DNA of 64,000 bases from Flavobacterium pectinovorum (GTDB taxonomy: Bacteria; Bacteroidota; Bacteroidia; Flavobacteriales; Flavobacteriaceae), in assembly GCF_900142715.1 (NCBI RefSeq), contig NZ_FRBX01000008.1, forward strand, positions 1 through 64,000, written 5' to 3'. The translations under genes and the position numbers were made by a program. Numbering within the stretch: the first letter of the stretch is position 1; each line of letters opens with the position of its first letter. The notes beneath the pieces are model-generated. The model saw only the letters and a program-made list of their open reading frames with translations, was not told where the DNA came from and did not search any database. This document shows positions 18,941 to 25,861 of this stretch, piece after piece.

Positions 18941-19960
18941 ATGGTAAAACAATTTGTTTTATTTTTTATGATACTATTTTGTTCGGTTTCCTTCGGACAA
19001 ATTGGTGGGCGCTACACCTATGAATTTCTAAATTTAACGACATCACCAAGACAGGCGGCATTAGGTGGTAAAACAATAACGATTTATGATGAAGATGTTA
19101 ATCAGGTCATGTTTAATCCAGCTACCCTAAACCAGGATATGGACAATCATCTGGCTATGAATTATGGTAGTTATTATGGAGAAGCATCTTATGGAACTGC
19201 TTCTTATGCTTATACTTATGATCGACATGTACAAACTTTTCATGCCGGAATAAGCTATATTAACTACGGAACATTTGAAGGTTATGATGAAAATGGTCAG
19301 GCAACATCTGACTTTACTGGTAGTGAAGCAGCGTTATCGTTTGGTTATGCATACAATATACCATTTACAGATGTTCATGTTGGAGTAAATGCAAAGTTAA
19401 TAACTTCAACATTAGAAAGTTATAATTCGTTTGGAGGCGCAATTGATTTAGGCTTTTTATACATAGTTGAAAAAAATGATTTAAATCTGGCACTTGTAGT
19501 TCGAAATATAGGAACTCAGTTTACAACATATTCAGGAATACAGGAAAAATTACCACTTGAAATCATTGCAGGAGTGTCGCAAGAATTAGAGCATGTGCCA
19601 CTGCGCTGGCATCTTTCTTTAGAAAATTTACAACAATGGAACGTTTCCTTTTCGAATCCTGTGCGTGGTGAAACCAATATCGACGGAACAACAAGTGAAG
19701 AGAAAGTTTCCTTTGTAAATAATGCTTTAAGACATGTTGTTATTGGGGCAGAACTTTTTCCACAAAAAGCAGTTAATTTGCGTTTAGGTTACAACTTTAG
19801 AAGAGGTGAGGAATTGAGAATCAATGATCAGCGTAATTTCTCTGGTATTTCTTTGGGTTTCGGTTTAAGAATGAACCGTTTAAAATTTAATTATTCATAT
19901 TCACGATACACATTAGCGGGTAATTCGAGTCTTTTTGGACTAATCATAAACTTTCAATAA
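18941..19960 (+). CDS. porQ: Type IX secretion system protein PorQ
   Basis: The chosen start (18941) gives 339 aa with a clean signal peptide ending at SVSFGQ. An upstream in-frame ATG at 18824 would add 39 residues before the signal peptide and is unlikely. The mature protein is an outer-membrane beta-barrel of the PorV/PorQ kind: the opening GGRYTYEFLNLTTSPRQAALGG, the FNPATLN segment and the C-terminal strand pattern SSLFGLIINFQ fit PorQ. In the T9SS, PorQ belongs to the group of barrel proteins that help pass and attach cargo. That agrees with the six T9SS cargo proteins seen elsewhere in this window. It lies 11 bases before a YkuD-type gene. Confidence 0.85.
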   Translation: MVKQFVLFFMILFCSVSFGQIGGRYTYEFLNLTTSPRQAALGGKTITIYDEDVNQVMFNPATLNQDMDNHLAMNYGSYYGEASYGTASYAYTYDRHVQTFHAGISYINYGTFEGYDENGQATSDFTGSEAALSFGYAYNIPFTDVHVGVNAKLITSTLESYNSFGGAIDLGFLYIVEKNDLNLALVVRNIGTQFTTYSGIQEKLPLEIIAGVSQELEHVPLRWHLSLENLQQWNVSFSNPVRGETNIDGTTSEEKVSFVNNALRHVVIGAELFPQKAVNLRLGYNFRRGEELRINDQRNFSGISLGFGLRMNRLKFNYSYSRYTLAGNSSLFGLIINFQ

Positions 19961-19971
19961 TTAGGTAATTT

Positions 19972-20571
19972 ATGAAGCTATTTTATTTGATTCTTTTTGT
20001 TACTGCAGGTTTTTTTAATACCTCAAAATTAAATTTTAAAAATGAAAACATGACTGATGCCGAAATCGAAAGATTTAATAATCAGTTAAATGAAATTAAG
20101 GAAGTGATTAGTACTGATTCGAAGTACAGTAAAAAGATCGCCTTTTTAGTTGACATGAGAATAAAGTCAGGTAAAAATCGTTTTTTTGTTTACGATCTGG
20201 TAAACAATAAAATTCTTGACCAGGGACTTGTAGCACACGGATCAGGTTCTGAAACTCCGGTTAGAGGAGAATTAAAATTTAGCAATGAACCAAATTCTAA
20301 CTGTACCGCATTAGGCAGATATTCGATCGAAAAATGTTATAAAGGGATTTTTGGAAAAGCTTACAGACTAAACGGATTAGATGAGACCAATAGCAATGCT
20401 TTAAAAAGAGCGATAGTTTTACATCATTATTCTGCAGTTCCAGAGGAAGAACAAGATTATTATATATCACGCAGCAAAGGCTGTCCAATGGTTAATGAAC
20501 AATTTTTTAAAAGAATAGAAAAAATAATTGATAATTCTAAATCGAAAATAGTTTTAGATATTTATTATTAA
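19972..20571 (+). CDS. YkuD-type (murein L,D-transpeptidase catalytic domain) protein, copy 1
   Basis: This 199 aa protein has an N-terminal hydrophobic segment (about 1-15), likely a signal peptide or anchor. The domain matches the YkuD_2 type annotated as murein L,D-transpeptidase catalytic domain family. The nucleophile is C171 in SRSKGCPMVN and H151 lies in IVLHHYS. Conserved phrases FFVYDL and LVAHGSGSET surround the core. L,D-transpeptidases make 3-3 crosslinks or attach proteins to peptidoglycan; activity is not proven for this subgroup. It starts 11 bases after porQ, probably in the same operon, and has a paralogue directly downstream. Confidence 0.85.
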   Translation: MKLFYLILFVTAGFFNTSKLNFKNENMTDAEIERFNNQLNEIKEVISTDSKYSKKIAFLVDMRIKSGKNRFFVYDLVNNKILDQGLVAHGSGSETPVRGELKFSNEPNSNCTALGRYSIEKCYKGIFGKAYRLNGLDETNSNALKRAIVLHHYSAVPEEEQDYYISRSKGCPMVNEQFFKRIEKIIDNSKSKIVLDIYY

Positions 20572-20605
20572 AATTTTATTCGTTTGGATAAAATAAAACT
20601 CACAT

Positions 20606-20660
20606 AAATCTTTTATGATCTAAAACAGTTTTTTGTTTTAGATCATAAAAGATTTTTTTT
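20606..20660 (+). terminator. Strong hairpin between the two YkuD-type genes
   Basis: Two 21-base arms (20606-20626 and 20635-20655) pair perfectly around an 8-base loop and are followed by T residues. The hairpin separates the tandem paralogues and lies 9 bases before the second start codon, so it probably terminates the porQ-ykuD transcript. Confidence 0.85.
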
Positions 20661-20669
20661 GCAATTTCT

Positions 20670-21275
20670 ATGAAAAAGCTCTTCGTTATCTTGTTTTTTA
20701 TATTGTTGGCATTTATTGCTTACAGGTTTATCTATAAGGATGTTAAACCTGATTCTGATGTAGCAACGAACAACAGAATCAATTCTCATGTTAATAAAAT
20801 AAAAAAGATAATCAGTAATGATCCTAAGTATAATAAGGATGTTGCCTTTTTTATAGATATGAAAATACCATCAGGCAAAAATCGATTTTTTGTTTATGAT
20901 TTAAAAACAGATAAAATTATAGACAAGGGATTGGTCGCTCACGGCTCTGGCTCTGAAACTGGAGTAAAAGGAAAACTTCAATTTAGCAATGTACCTAATT
21001 CGTTAAGTACTTCATTAGGAAAATATTCAATTGGAAATCATTACAAAGGTAAGTTTGGAAAGGCTTATAAATTATATGGATTAGATTCTACTAACAATAA
21101 TGCCTTCAAACGAGATATTGTTTTTCATTATTATTACGATGTTCCATATAACGAGAAAGATGGCTACATTTGCAACAGTTATGGCTGTCCAATGGTCAAT
21201 AAAAGATACTTTGAAAGAATAGCCAAAATAATTGATGCATCAGAATCTAATATTTTGATGTGTATTTATTATTGA
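20670..21275 (+). CDS. YkuD-type (murein L,D-transpeptidase catalytic domain) protein, copy 2
   Basis: This 201 aa protein is a clear paralogue of the preceding gene, with roughly half of positions identical by eye in the domain (DMKIPSGKNRFFVYDLKTDK, LVAHGSGSET, KAYKLYGLDSTNNNAFKRDI). The nucleophile is C173 in SYGCPMVN, and H153 aligns with H151 of copy 1; the second His of copy 1 is a Tyr here. It has an N-terminal TM anchor (LFVILFFILLAFIAYRFIY) rather than a short signal. The start codon follows a strong terminator by only 9 bases, so how it is expressed is unclear. cmk follows after 37 bases. Confidence 0.83.
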   Translation: MKKLFVILFFILLAFIAYRFIYKDVKPDSDVATNNRINSHVNKIKKIISNDPKYNKDVAFFIDMKIPSGKNRFFVYDLKTDKIIDKGLVAHGSGSETGVKGKLQFSNVPNSLSTSLGKYSIGNHYKGKFGKAYKLYGLDSTNNNAFKRDIVFHYYYDVPYNEKDGYICNSYGCPMVNKRYFERIAKIIDASESNILMCIYY

Positions 21276-21312
21276 AAAGCTCTTAAAATAATAAAAACTA
21301 AAACATAAAACA

Positions 21313-22005
21313 TTGAAAAAGATTACTATTGCTATCGACGGATTTTCATCAACAGGAAAAAGCACTTTGGCAAAACAATTGGCAAAAGAACTTGAATATG
21401 TATATGTAGATACCGGAGCAATGTACCGCGCTGTGGCTTATTTTGCAATGCAGCATGAGTTTATTGGTGCTGATTTTTTTGACAAAGCAGCTTTGATTGA
21501 ATCTTTACCAAAAATTCAATTAGAGTTTAGATACAATGCTGATTTAGGTTTTGCTGAGATGTATTTAAATGGTGAAAATGTCGAAAAACCAATTAGAACA
21601 ATTGAGGTTTCCAGTTTTGTAAGCAAAGTAGCCGAAGTTTCTGAAGTACGCACCAAATTAGTTGAACAACAACAGGAAATGGGAACTAACAAAGCTATCG
21701 TGATGGATGGCAGGGATATAGGAACTGTAGTTTTTCCAAATGCAGAACTTAAAATATTCATGACTGCCAGTGCCGAAACCCGCGCGCAAAGACGTTTTTA
21801 TGAATTACAGCAAAAAGGAGACAATGTTTCTTATGAAGATGTTTTAAAAAATGTAGTAGAAAGAGATTATATAGATACACACCGCGAAGATTCTCCTTTA
21901 ATTATTGCAGATGATGCAATTGAAATAGATAATTCTTACTTAAGCAGAGAAGAACAATTTGCTGCTGTTTTAGAATTAATAAATGACGTTGTTAAAACAG
22001 TTTAA
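21313..22005 (+). CDS. cmk: Cytidylate kinase
   Basis: This 230 aa enzyme phosphorylates CMP and dCMP with ATP. The P-loop GFSSTGKST is at residues 10-18, and GAMYRAVAYF and MDGRDIGTVVFP are the conserved CMP-binding and core motifs. EDSPLIIADDAIEID near the C-terminus is typical. The start is a TTG at 21313; no in-frame ATG exists between the upstream gene and the P-loop, so TTG initiation is required. In flavobacteria cmk often sits near porQ and rpsA, as here. Confidence 0.95.
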   Translation: MKKITIAIDGFSSTGKSTLAKQLAKELEYVYVDTGAMYRAVAYFAMQHEFIGADFFDKAALIESLPKIQLEFRYNADLGFAEMYLNGENVEKPIRTIEVSSFVSKVAEVSEVRTKLVEQQQEMGTNKAIVMDGRDIGTVVFPNAELKIFMTASAETRAQRRFYELQQKGDNVSYEDVLKNVVERDYIDTHREDSPLIIADDAIEIDNSYLSREEQFAAVLELINDVVKTV

Positions 22006-22073
22006 TTTTTTGTAGATATCATTTTTAATGGTAGTTTTACCGCTTCATTTATTTCTAAAGACAAATTCATCAT

Positions 22074-23450
22074 ATGGGCATTAAAAACAGGTTGATTATA
22101 ATGAGCTTTCTTCAATTTTTTGTTTGGGGAGCCTGGCTTATAACAATTGGAAATTATTGGTTTGGAACTAAAAATTGGGAAGGAACTCAATTTGGTCTTG
22201 TTTTCGGAACTATGGGAATTGCTTCTTTATTTATGCCTACTTTGACCGGAATTATTGCTGACAGATGGGTAAATGCCGAAAAATTATATGGTTATTTGCA
22301 TATAACATATGCTTTAGTTTTATTTGGTATTGCACAAGTTACAACTCCTGATAATTTTATTTATGTAATGCTTGCAGCAATGTGTTGCTATATGCCCACA
22401 ATTGCATTGAGTAATTCAATTTCATATACTTCATTAAAATTAAATAATAAAAACATTGTAAAAGATTTTCCGCCAATTCGTGTTTGGGGAACTATTGGTT
22501 TTATTGCCGCAATGTGGATTACCAATTTAAGTGGAAGTAAAGCCACAGAATATCAATTTTATATTGCAGGAATTGGAGCTTTAATTCTTGGAATTTATGC
22601 TTTTACATTGCCAAAATGTGAGCCACAAAGATTGACCAAAGAAGATGCTTCATTAACAGAAACATTAGGTTTAGAAGCTTTTAAGTTATTTGGAAACTAT
22701 AAAATGGCTTTGTTTTTTGTTTTTTCTATGTTTTTAGGAGGGGCTTTGCAATTAACAAATGCTTACGGAGATGTATTTCTGGATGAGTTTAAACATTTTC
22801 CAAAATATGCAGATTCTTTCGTAATTAAATATTCGACGATTATTATGTCGATTTCACAGGTTTCTGAAACCTTGTTTATTCTGGCAATTCCGTTTTTCTT
22901 ACGACGTTTCGGAATCAAACAGGTAATGCTTATTAGTATGCTTGCGTGGGTTTTACGTTTCGGATTATTTGCCTTTGGAGATCCTGTAACAGGTTTATGG
23001 ATGATTATCTTGTCATGTATCGTTTACGGGATGGCATTTGACTTCTTTAATATTTCAGGTTCGTTATTCGTAGAAAGCAATACCGATTCTAAAATACGTT
23101 CATCAGCACAAGGATTATTTATGATGATGACCAATGGAGTAGGAGCAGTTTTAGGAAGTTTAACCTCAGGTTGGGCAATTGATCGTTTCTTTACAAAATC
23201 GTTTTCAAATACAAGTGAATTAGCCGGATTTTTACAAACAGATTCTTCAAACTCAAAAATGTTAGAGTTTGTAAAAAGTCAGGGAAATTCAATTTCTACA
23301 GATGGAGTTTTTGCAAATCCAATTTTAATGAAAGACTGGCATACCATCTGGCTGTCATTTGCAGCTTACGCTTTAGTAATTGCGATTGCTTTTGCTATTT
23401 TATTTAAACATAAACATGATCCGAAAGAAATAGAAAATTTGAGTCATTAA
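22074..23450 (+). CDS. Nucleoside:H+ symporter-type MFS permease
   Basis: This 458 aa protein has about 12 TM segments. The opening SFLQFFVWGAWLITIGNYWF and GLVFGTMGIASLFMPTLTG resemble the NupG/XapB nucleoside permease family of the MFS. It probably brings nucleosides into the cell, which agrees with the adjacent cmk 68 bases upstream on the same strand. A loop around AGFLQTDSSNSKMLEFVKSQGN is an insert between late TMs, common in Bacteroidota members. A hairpin follows the stop. Confidence 0.85.
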   Translation: MGIKNRLIIMSFLQFFVWGAWLITIGNYWFGTKNWEGTQFGLVFGTMGIASLFMPTLTGIIADRWVNAEKLYGYLHITYALVLFGIAQVTTPDNFIYVMLAAMCCYMPTIALSNSISYTSLKLNNKNIVKDFPPIRVWGTIGFIAAMWITNLSGSKATEYQFYIAGIGALILGIYAFTLPKCEPQRLTKEDASLTETLGLEAFKLFGNYKMALFFVFSMFLGGALQLTNAYGDVFLDEFKHFPKYADSFVIKYSTIIMSISQVSETLFILAIPFFLRRFGIKQVMLISMLAWVLRFGLFAFGDPVTGLWMIILSCIVYGMAFDFFNISGSLFVESNTDSKIRSSAQGLFMMMTNGVGAVLGSLTSGWAIDRFFTKSFSNTSELAGFLQTDSSNSKMLEFVKSQGNSISTDGVFANPILMKDWHTIWLSFAAYALVIAIAFAILFKHKHDPKEIENLSH

Positions 23451-23470
23451 GATTATTTCATTTTATAAAG

Positions 23471-23505
23471 AACCCGACAAATTTTAAATTCTGTCGGGTT
23501 TCTTC
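23471..23505 (+). terminator. Terminator after the nucleoside permease
   Basis: AACCCGACA and TGTCGGGTT form a 9-bp stem with an AT-rich loop, 20 bases after the stop. The arm belongs to the AACCCGACAGG family seen again at 25485, 34076 and 37484. Confidence 0.8.
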
Positions 23506-23532
23506 TTTTATTATTTTATCATATATTTAAAA

Positions 23533-24255
23533 ATGCAAAATCAGATAAAAAAATCACTACCGCCGTTCAAAGCTGTTACTTCGAAACCAATGGTATTTAT
23601 TAATGTTTTACTAGGGCTTTTTGGAGTGTTTTTTCTTTTATTCTTTCTGGCAGGAATAATTTTTATAATGACTAATTCTTCTGATGAAACCGGATTGGAT
23701 GAAATTGCTACGGTTGCTTTTTTTTTGATATTTCTATTTGCTTTAGTAAGTTTTTCGGCATTGCTATTTTATTATAAAAAAAGAATGTACACCACAACTA
23801 TAATTGATGAAAAAGGAATTCGCTATCTAAATAAATTCAATAATGTTATTATAAAAGATTTACCGTGGAATTGTTTCGCTAAAAAAGAAAAAGTTGAATA
23901 CATTTTGGAACCACCAAAATATGATGTTAGTTCAAATACGCCTATGAAAGCAGTATTTGATCAGTTTTATTGGCCGGTTTTAATTAACGATAAAGTTATG
24001 GTTCATAATGATGCTTTTTTAGGGAAACACTTTTTTGCAATGATTTATTCTAACCGGTTGGAATTGATTAGGACTTTTGTTTTAGGAACAGCGCATTACA
24101 GACCTGATATTACTATAGATCCCGCAATTTTTGTTAAGCATTATATTGATCCTGAAAACTATCTGATTAATTATCGTCAACGAAGGCAAATTCAATTTTT
24201 TGGATTTTTATTTTGTGTTTTAATTTTGGTAATTTTATACTTTGTAGTTTATTGA
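23533..24255 (+). CDS. Hypothetical membrane protein, three TM segments
   Basis: This 240 aa protein has a TM hairpin near the N-terminus (about 20-45 and 60-82) and a third TM at the C-terminus (FGFLFCVLILVILYFVVY). Between them is a soluble domain of about 125 residues (ITIIDEKGIRYLNKFNNV through LGTAHYRPDITID). The layout recalls bacterial PH-like or YcxB-like membrane proteins, where a beta domain follows two TMs, but I do not recognise a family motif. It probably forms a unit with the small membrane gene 26 bases downstream. Confidence 0.65.
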   Translation: MQNQIKKSLPPFKAVTSKPMVFINVLLGLFGVFFLLFFLAGIIFIMTNSSDETGLDEIATVAFFLIFLFALVSFSALLFYYKKRMYTTTIIDEKGIRYLNKFNNVIIKDLPWNCFAKKEKVEYILEPPKYDVSSNTPMKAVFDQFYWPVLINDKVMVHNDAFLGKHFFAMIYSNRLELIRTFVLGTAHYRPDITIDPAIFVKHYIDPENYLINYRQRRQIQFFGFLFCVLILVILYFVVY

Positions 24256-24281
24256 TTTTAATTGTTTTAAAATTTTAAGTC

Positions 24282-24638
24282 ATGATAAAGCAAATATTAG
24301 GTGTTATACTTGGGTATGCTATTTTTGTAATTAGTTCTATATTTCTTTTTAAATTTTCAGGAGTTAACCCGCATGAAGATGTTTCGAAGTTATTTATGGT
24401 TTTGACATTTGTTTACGGAACTTTTTTTTCGTTTATAAGTGGGCTAGTTGCTCAATTAATTTCAAAGGCGAGAAACTTAAAAGTTAATTATGTGCTTTTT
24501 ATTATCATGGCTGGTTTTGCTGCTTTTTCACTTTTTAAATCGAGTGGTAGTTCCTGGACGCAATTGCTGGCAATTTTTGTTTTTGCACCTGTTTCTGTTT
24601 TGGGAGGTTTTTTTTGGATTAAGAGAGATAAGAAATAA
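24282..24638 (+). CDS. Small four-TM membrane protein, hypothetical
   Basis: This 118 aa protein is almost wholly hydrophobic with four predicted helices (about 4-24, 38-60, 69-85, 94-113) and a basic C-terminal tail WIKRDKK. No family motif is visible. It lies 26 bases after the previous membrane gene on the same strand, so co-transcription is likely. Nothing in the sequence suggests a function. Confidence 0.6.
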   Translation: MIKQILGVILGYAIFVISSIFLFKFSGVNPHEDVSKLFMVLTFVYGTFFSFISGLVAQLISKARNLKVNYVLFIIMAGFAAFSLFKSSGSSWTQLLAIFVFAPVSVLGGFFWIKRDKK

Positions 24639-24704
24639 TCTATTATCTTTGTTCTCGTTCAGGCTTTGATAACAAGTATTTGAACAAAGAATATTAATAA
24701 ATAT

Positions 24705-24750
24705 AAAATACCACAAAAGTTTCTAAATTTAGAAACTTTTGTGGTATTTT
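24705..24750. repeat. Perfect 46-base palindrome upstream of the toxin-antitoxin pair
   Basis: Two 23-base arms (24705-24727 and 24728-24750) are exact reverse complements with no loop, ending in TATTTT and a further T. It sits 67 bases after the membrane gene and 17 bases before the toxin ATG. It can be a bidirectional terminator or a binding site for the HigA-like repressor. A TATTTTTG at 24745-24752 overlaps its right arm and fits a -7 element, but no -33 TTG was found. Confidence 0.75.
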
Positions 24751-24767
24751 TGTTATATGCAATTTGA

Positions 24768-25100
24768 ATGAAATATTTTGAAACAAAATTTTTAGAAGAG
24801 GCTGATGAGTTTATATCAAAACTTGATAGAAAAATAATTAATAAATTATTTTATAATATTGATTTGGCAGAGAAAAGTCATGATCCAAGATTATTTAAAA
24901 AATTGAAAGATGAGATTTGGGAATTTAGAGTGAGATTTGGAGGTACTCAAATTAGGCTATTAGCATTTTGGGATAAAACGGATAATAAACAAACTTTAGT
25001 TTTTGCAACTCATGGCTTTTTCAAAAAGGTGGATAAAATTCCAACTGACGAGATTGAAAGAGCAAATAAAATAAGGATTCGCTATTTGCAAGATAAGTAA
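24768..25100 (+). CDS. higB: HigB/RelE-type toxin (Gp49-like)
   Basis: This 110 aa basic protein has the RelE/HigB fold pattern: helices KFLEEADEFISKLDRKIINK, then the strand block LKDEIWEFRVRFGGTQIRLLAFWDK and LVFATHGFFKKVDK with a helical tail. This is the phage Gp49-like toxin subfamily that cleaves mRNA on the ribosome. The gene precedes an HTH antitoxin by 11 bases, the toxin-first order of higBA modules. The symbol is given by family, not by proven orthology. Confidence 0.83.
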   Translation: MKYFETKFLEEADEFISKLDRKIINKLFYNIDLAEKSHDPRLFKKLKDEIWEFRVRFGGTQIRLLAFWDKTDNKQTLVFATHGFFKKVDKIPTDEIERANKIRIRYLQDK

Positions 25101-25111
25101 AAAACAAAATT

Positions 25112-25438
25112 ATGGAAAAGAAAATAATTAAGTCGTACTCTCTTTCTGAAATGAAAGATAAATATATTGGTATAGTTGGTACACCTGATAGAGATCAATA
25201 TGAATATGAACTTCGTATGGATATTTTAGGAAGAATGATCAAGACCGCAAGAAAAGAAAGAAACCTTACTCAAGAGCAATTAGGAGAATTAATTGGTGTG
25301 AAAAAAGCACAAATTTCTAAATTGGAAACTAGTGCAAATAGCGCAACAATTGATACTATAATTAAGGTTTTCAAAGCACTAAAAGCTGAAATTAGTTTTA
25401 ATGTGAAAATAGAAAATCAGAATTTGCAGGTTTCGTAA
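25112..25438 (+). CDS. higA: HigA-type antitoxin, XRE-family HTH
   Basis: This 108 aa protein has a Cro/C1-type helix-turn-helix at about 45-95: MIKTARKERNLTQEQLGEL, VKKAQISKLE, TIDTIIKVFKAL. Its N-terminal part (SLSEMKDKYIGIVGTPDRDQ) is the usual toxin-binding segment of Gp49-partner antitoxins. It neutralises the preceding toxin and most likely represses the pair by binding upstream, perhaps at the palindrome at 24705-24750. A compound hairpin follows. Confidence 0.85.
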   Translation: MEKKIIKSYSLSEMKDKYIGIVGTPDRDQYEYELRMDILGRMIKTARKERNLTQEQLGELIGVKKAQISKLETSANSATIDTIIKVFKALKAEISFNVKIENQNLQVS

Positions 25439-25484
25439 AACTTTGTAAAAGTTTAAAACTTTGACAAAGATAGTTGCGCATAGT

Positions 25485-25528
25485 AAACCCGACAGTCCCG
25501 AAGCCTCGGGATAAAACCTGTCGGGTTT
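25485..25528 (+). terminator. Compound hairpin after higA
   Basis: The outer arms AAACCCGACAG (25485-25495) and CTGTCGGGTTT (25518-25528) enclose a second hairpin TCCCGAAGCCTCGGGA (25496-25511). Both families recur elsewhere in the window. It could serve as the terminator of the toxin-antitoxin operon. Confidence 0.75.
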
Positions 25529-25576
25529 GTCAATAAGGAAGGGTTGGGTTTTTTAAAAACACTAAAACCTCTAATC

Positions 25577-25650
25577 TAGCCCCGATAGAGCGGATATCCT
25601 TTTATGGTGGCGTTCACCATAAAAGATAGGAGCGAAAGCGGGACTGAACG
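25577..25650. repeat. Dispersed flavobacterial intergenic repeat starting TAGCCCCGATAG
   Basis: The element runs from TAGCCCCGATAGAGCGG to GAGCGAAAGCGGGACTGAACG with an internal stem CTTTTATGGTG (25599-25609) and CACCATAAAAG (25615-25625). I recall very similar TAGCCCCGATAG...AAAGCGGGA elements as common in Flavobacterium spacers, with conserved ends and a variable stem. It fits a REP-like palindromic unit. No gene is visible in 25439-25861; the rest of that spacer holds the compound hairpin and the rpsA promoter. Confidence 0.65.
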
Positions 25651-25711
25651 TCTTGAAAAACCTGAAATCTTCTGCTCCTGAATAATTGATTGATTATCAT
25701 TTGGTTTTATT

Positions 25712-25741
25712 TTGCCATTACAAATAAATGTATTAATTTTG
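25712..25741 (+). promoter_or_regulatory. rpsA promoter
   Basis: TTG at 25712-25714, 19 bases, then TAATTTTG at 25734-25741 match the Bacteroidota consensus TTG-N17-23-TAnnTTTG. Transcription would begin near 25748, leaving a leader of about 115 bases before rpsA, long enough for autoregulation by S1. Confidence 0.75.
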
Positions 25742-25861
25742 CAGTCCTTTTGGCAAAGAAGAGTTTCCTTTAGGTATCAACTATTTATGTAAAACAACTT
25801 CTGTTTTTTCTACTGCATTAAGAAACTCGAGAAATACAGAATACAAATTTTTTATCAGAGC

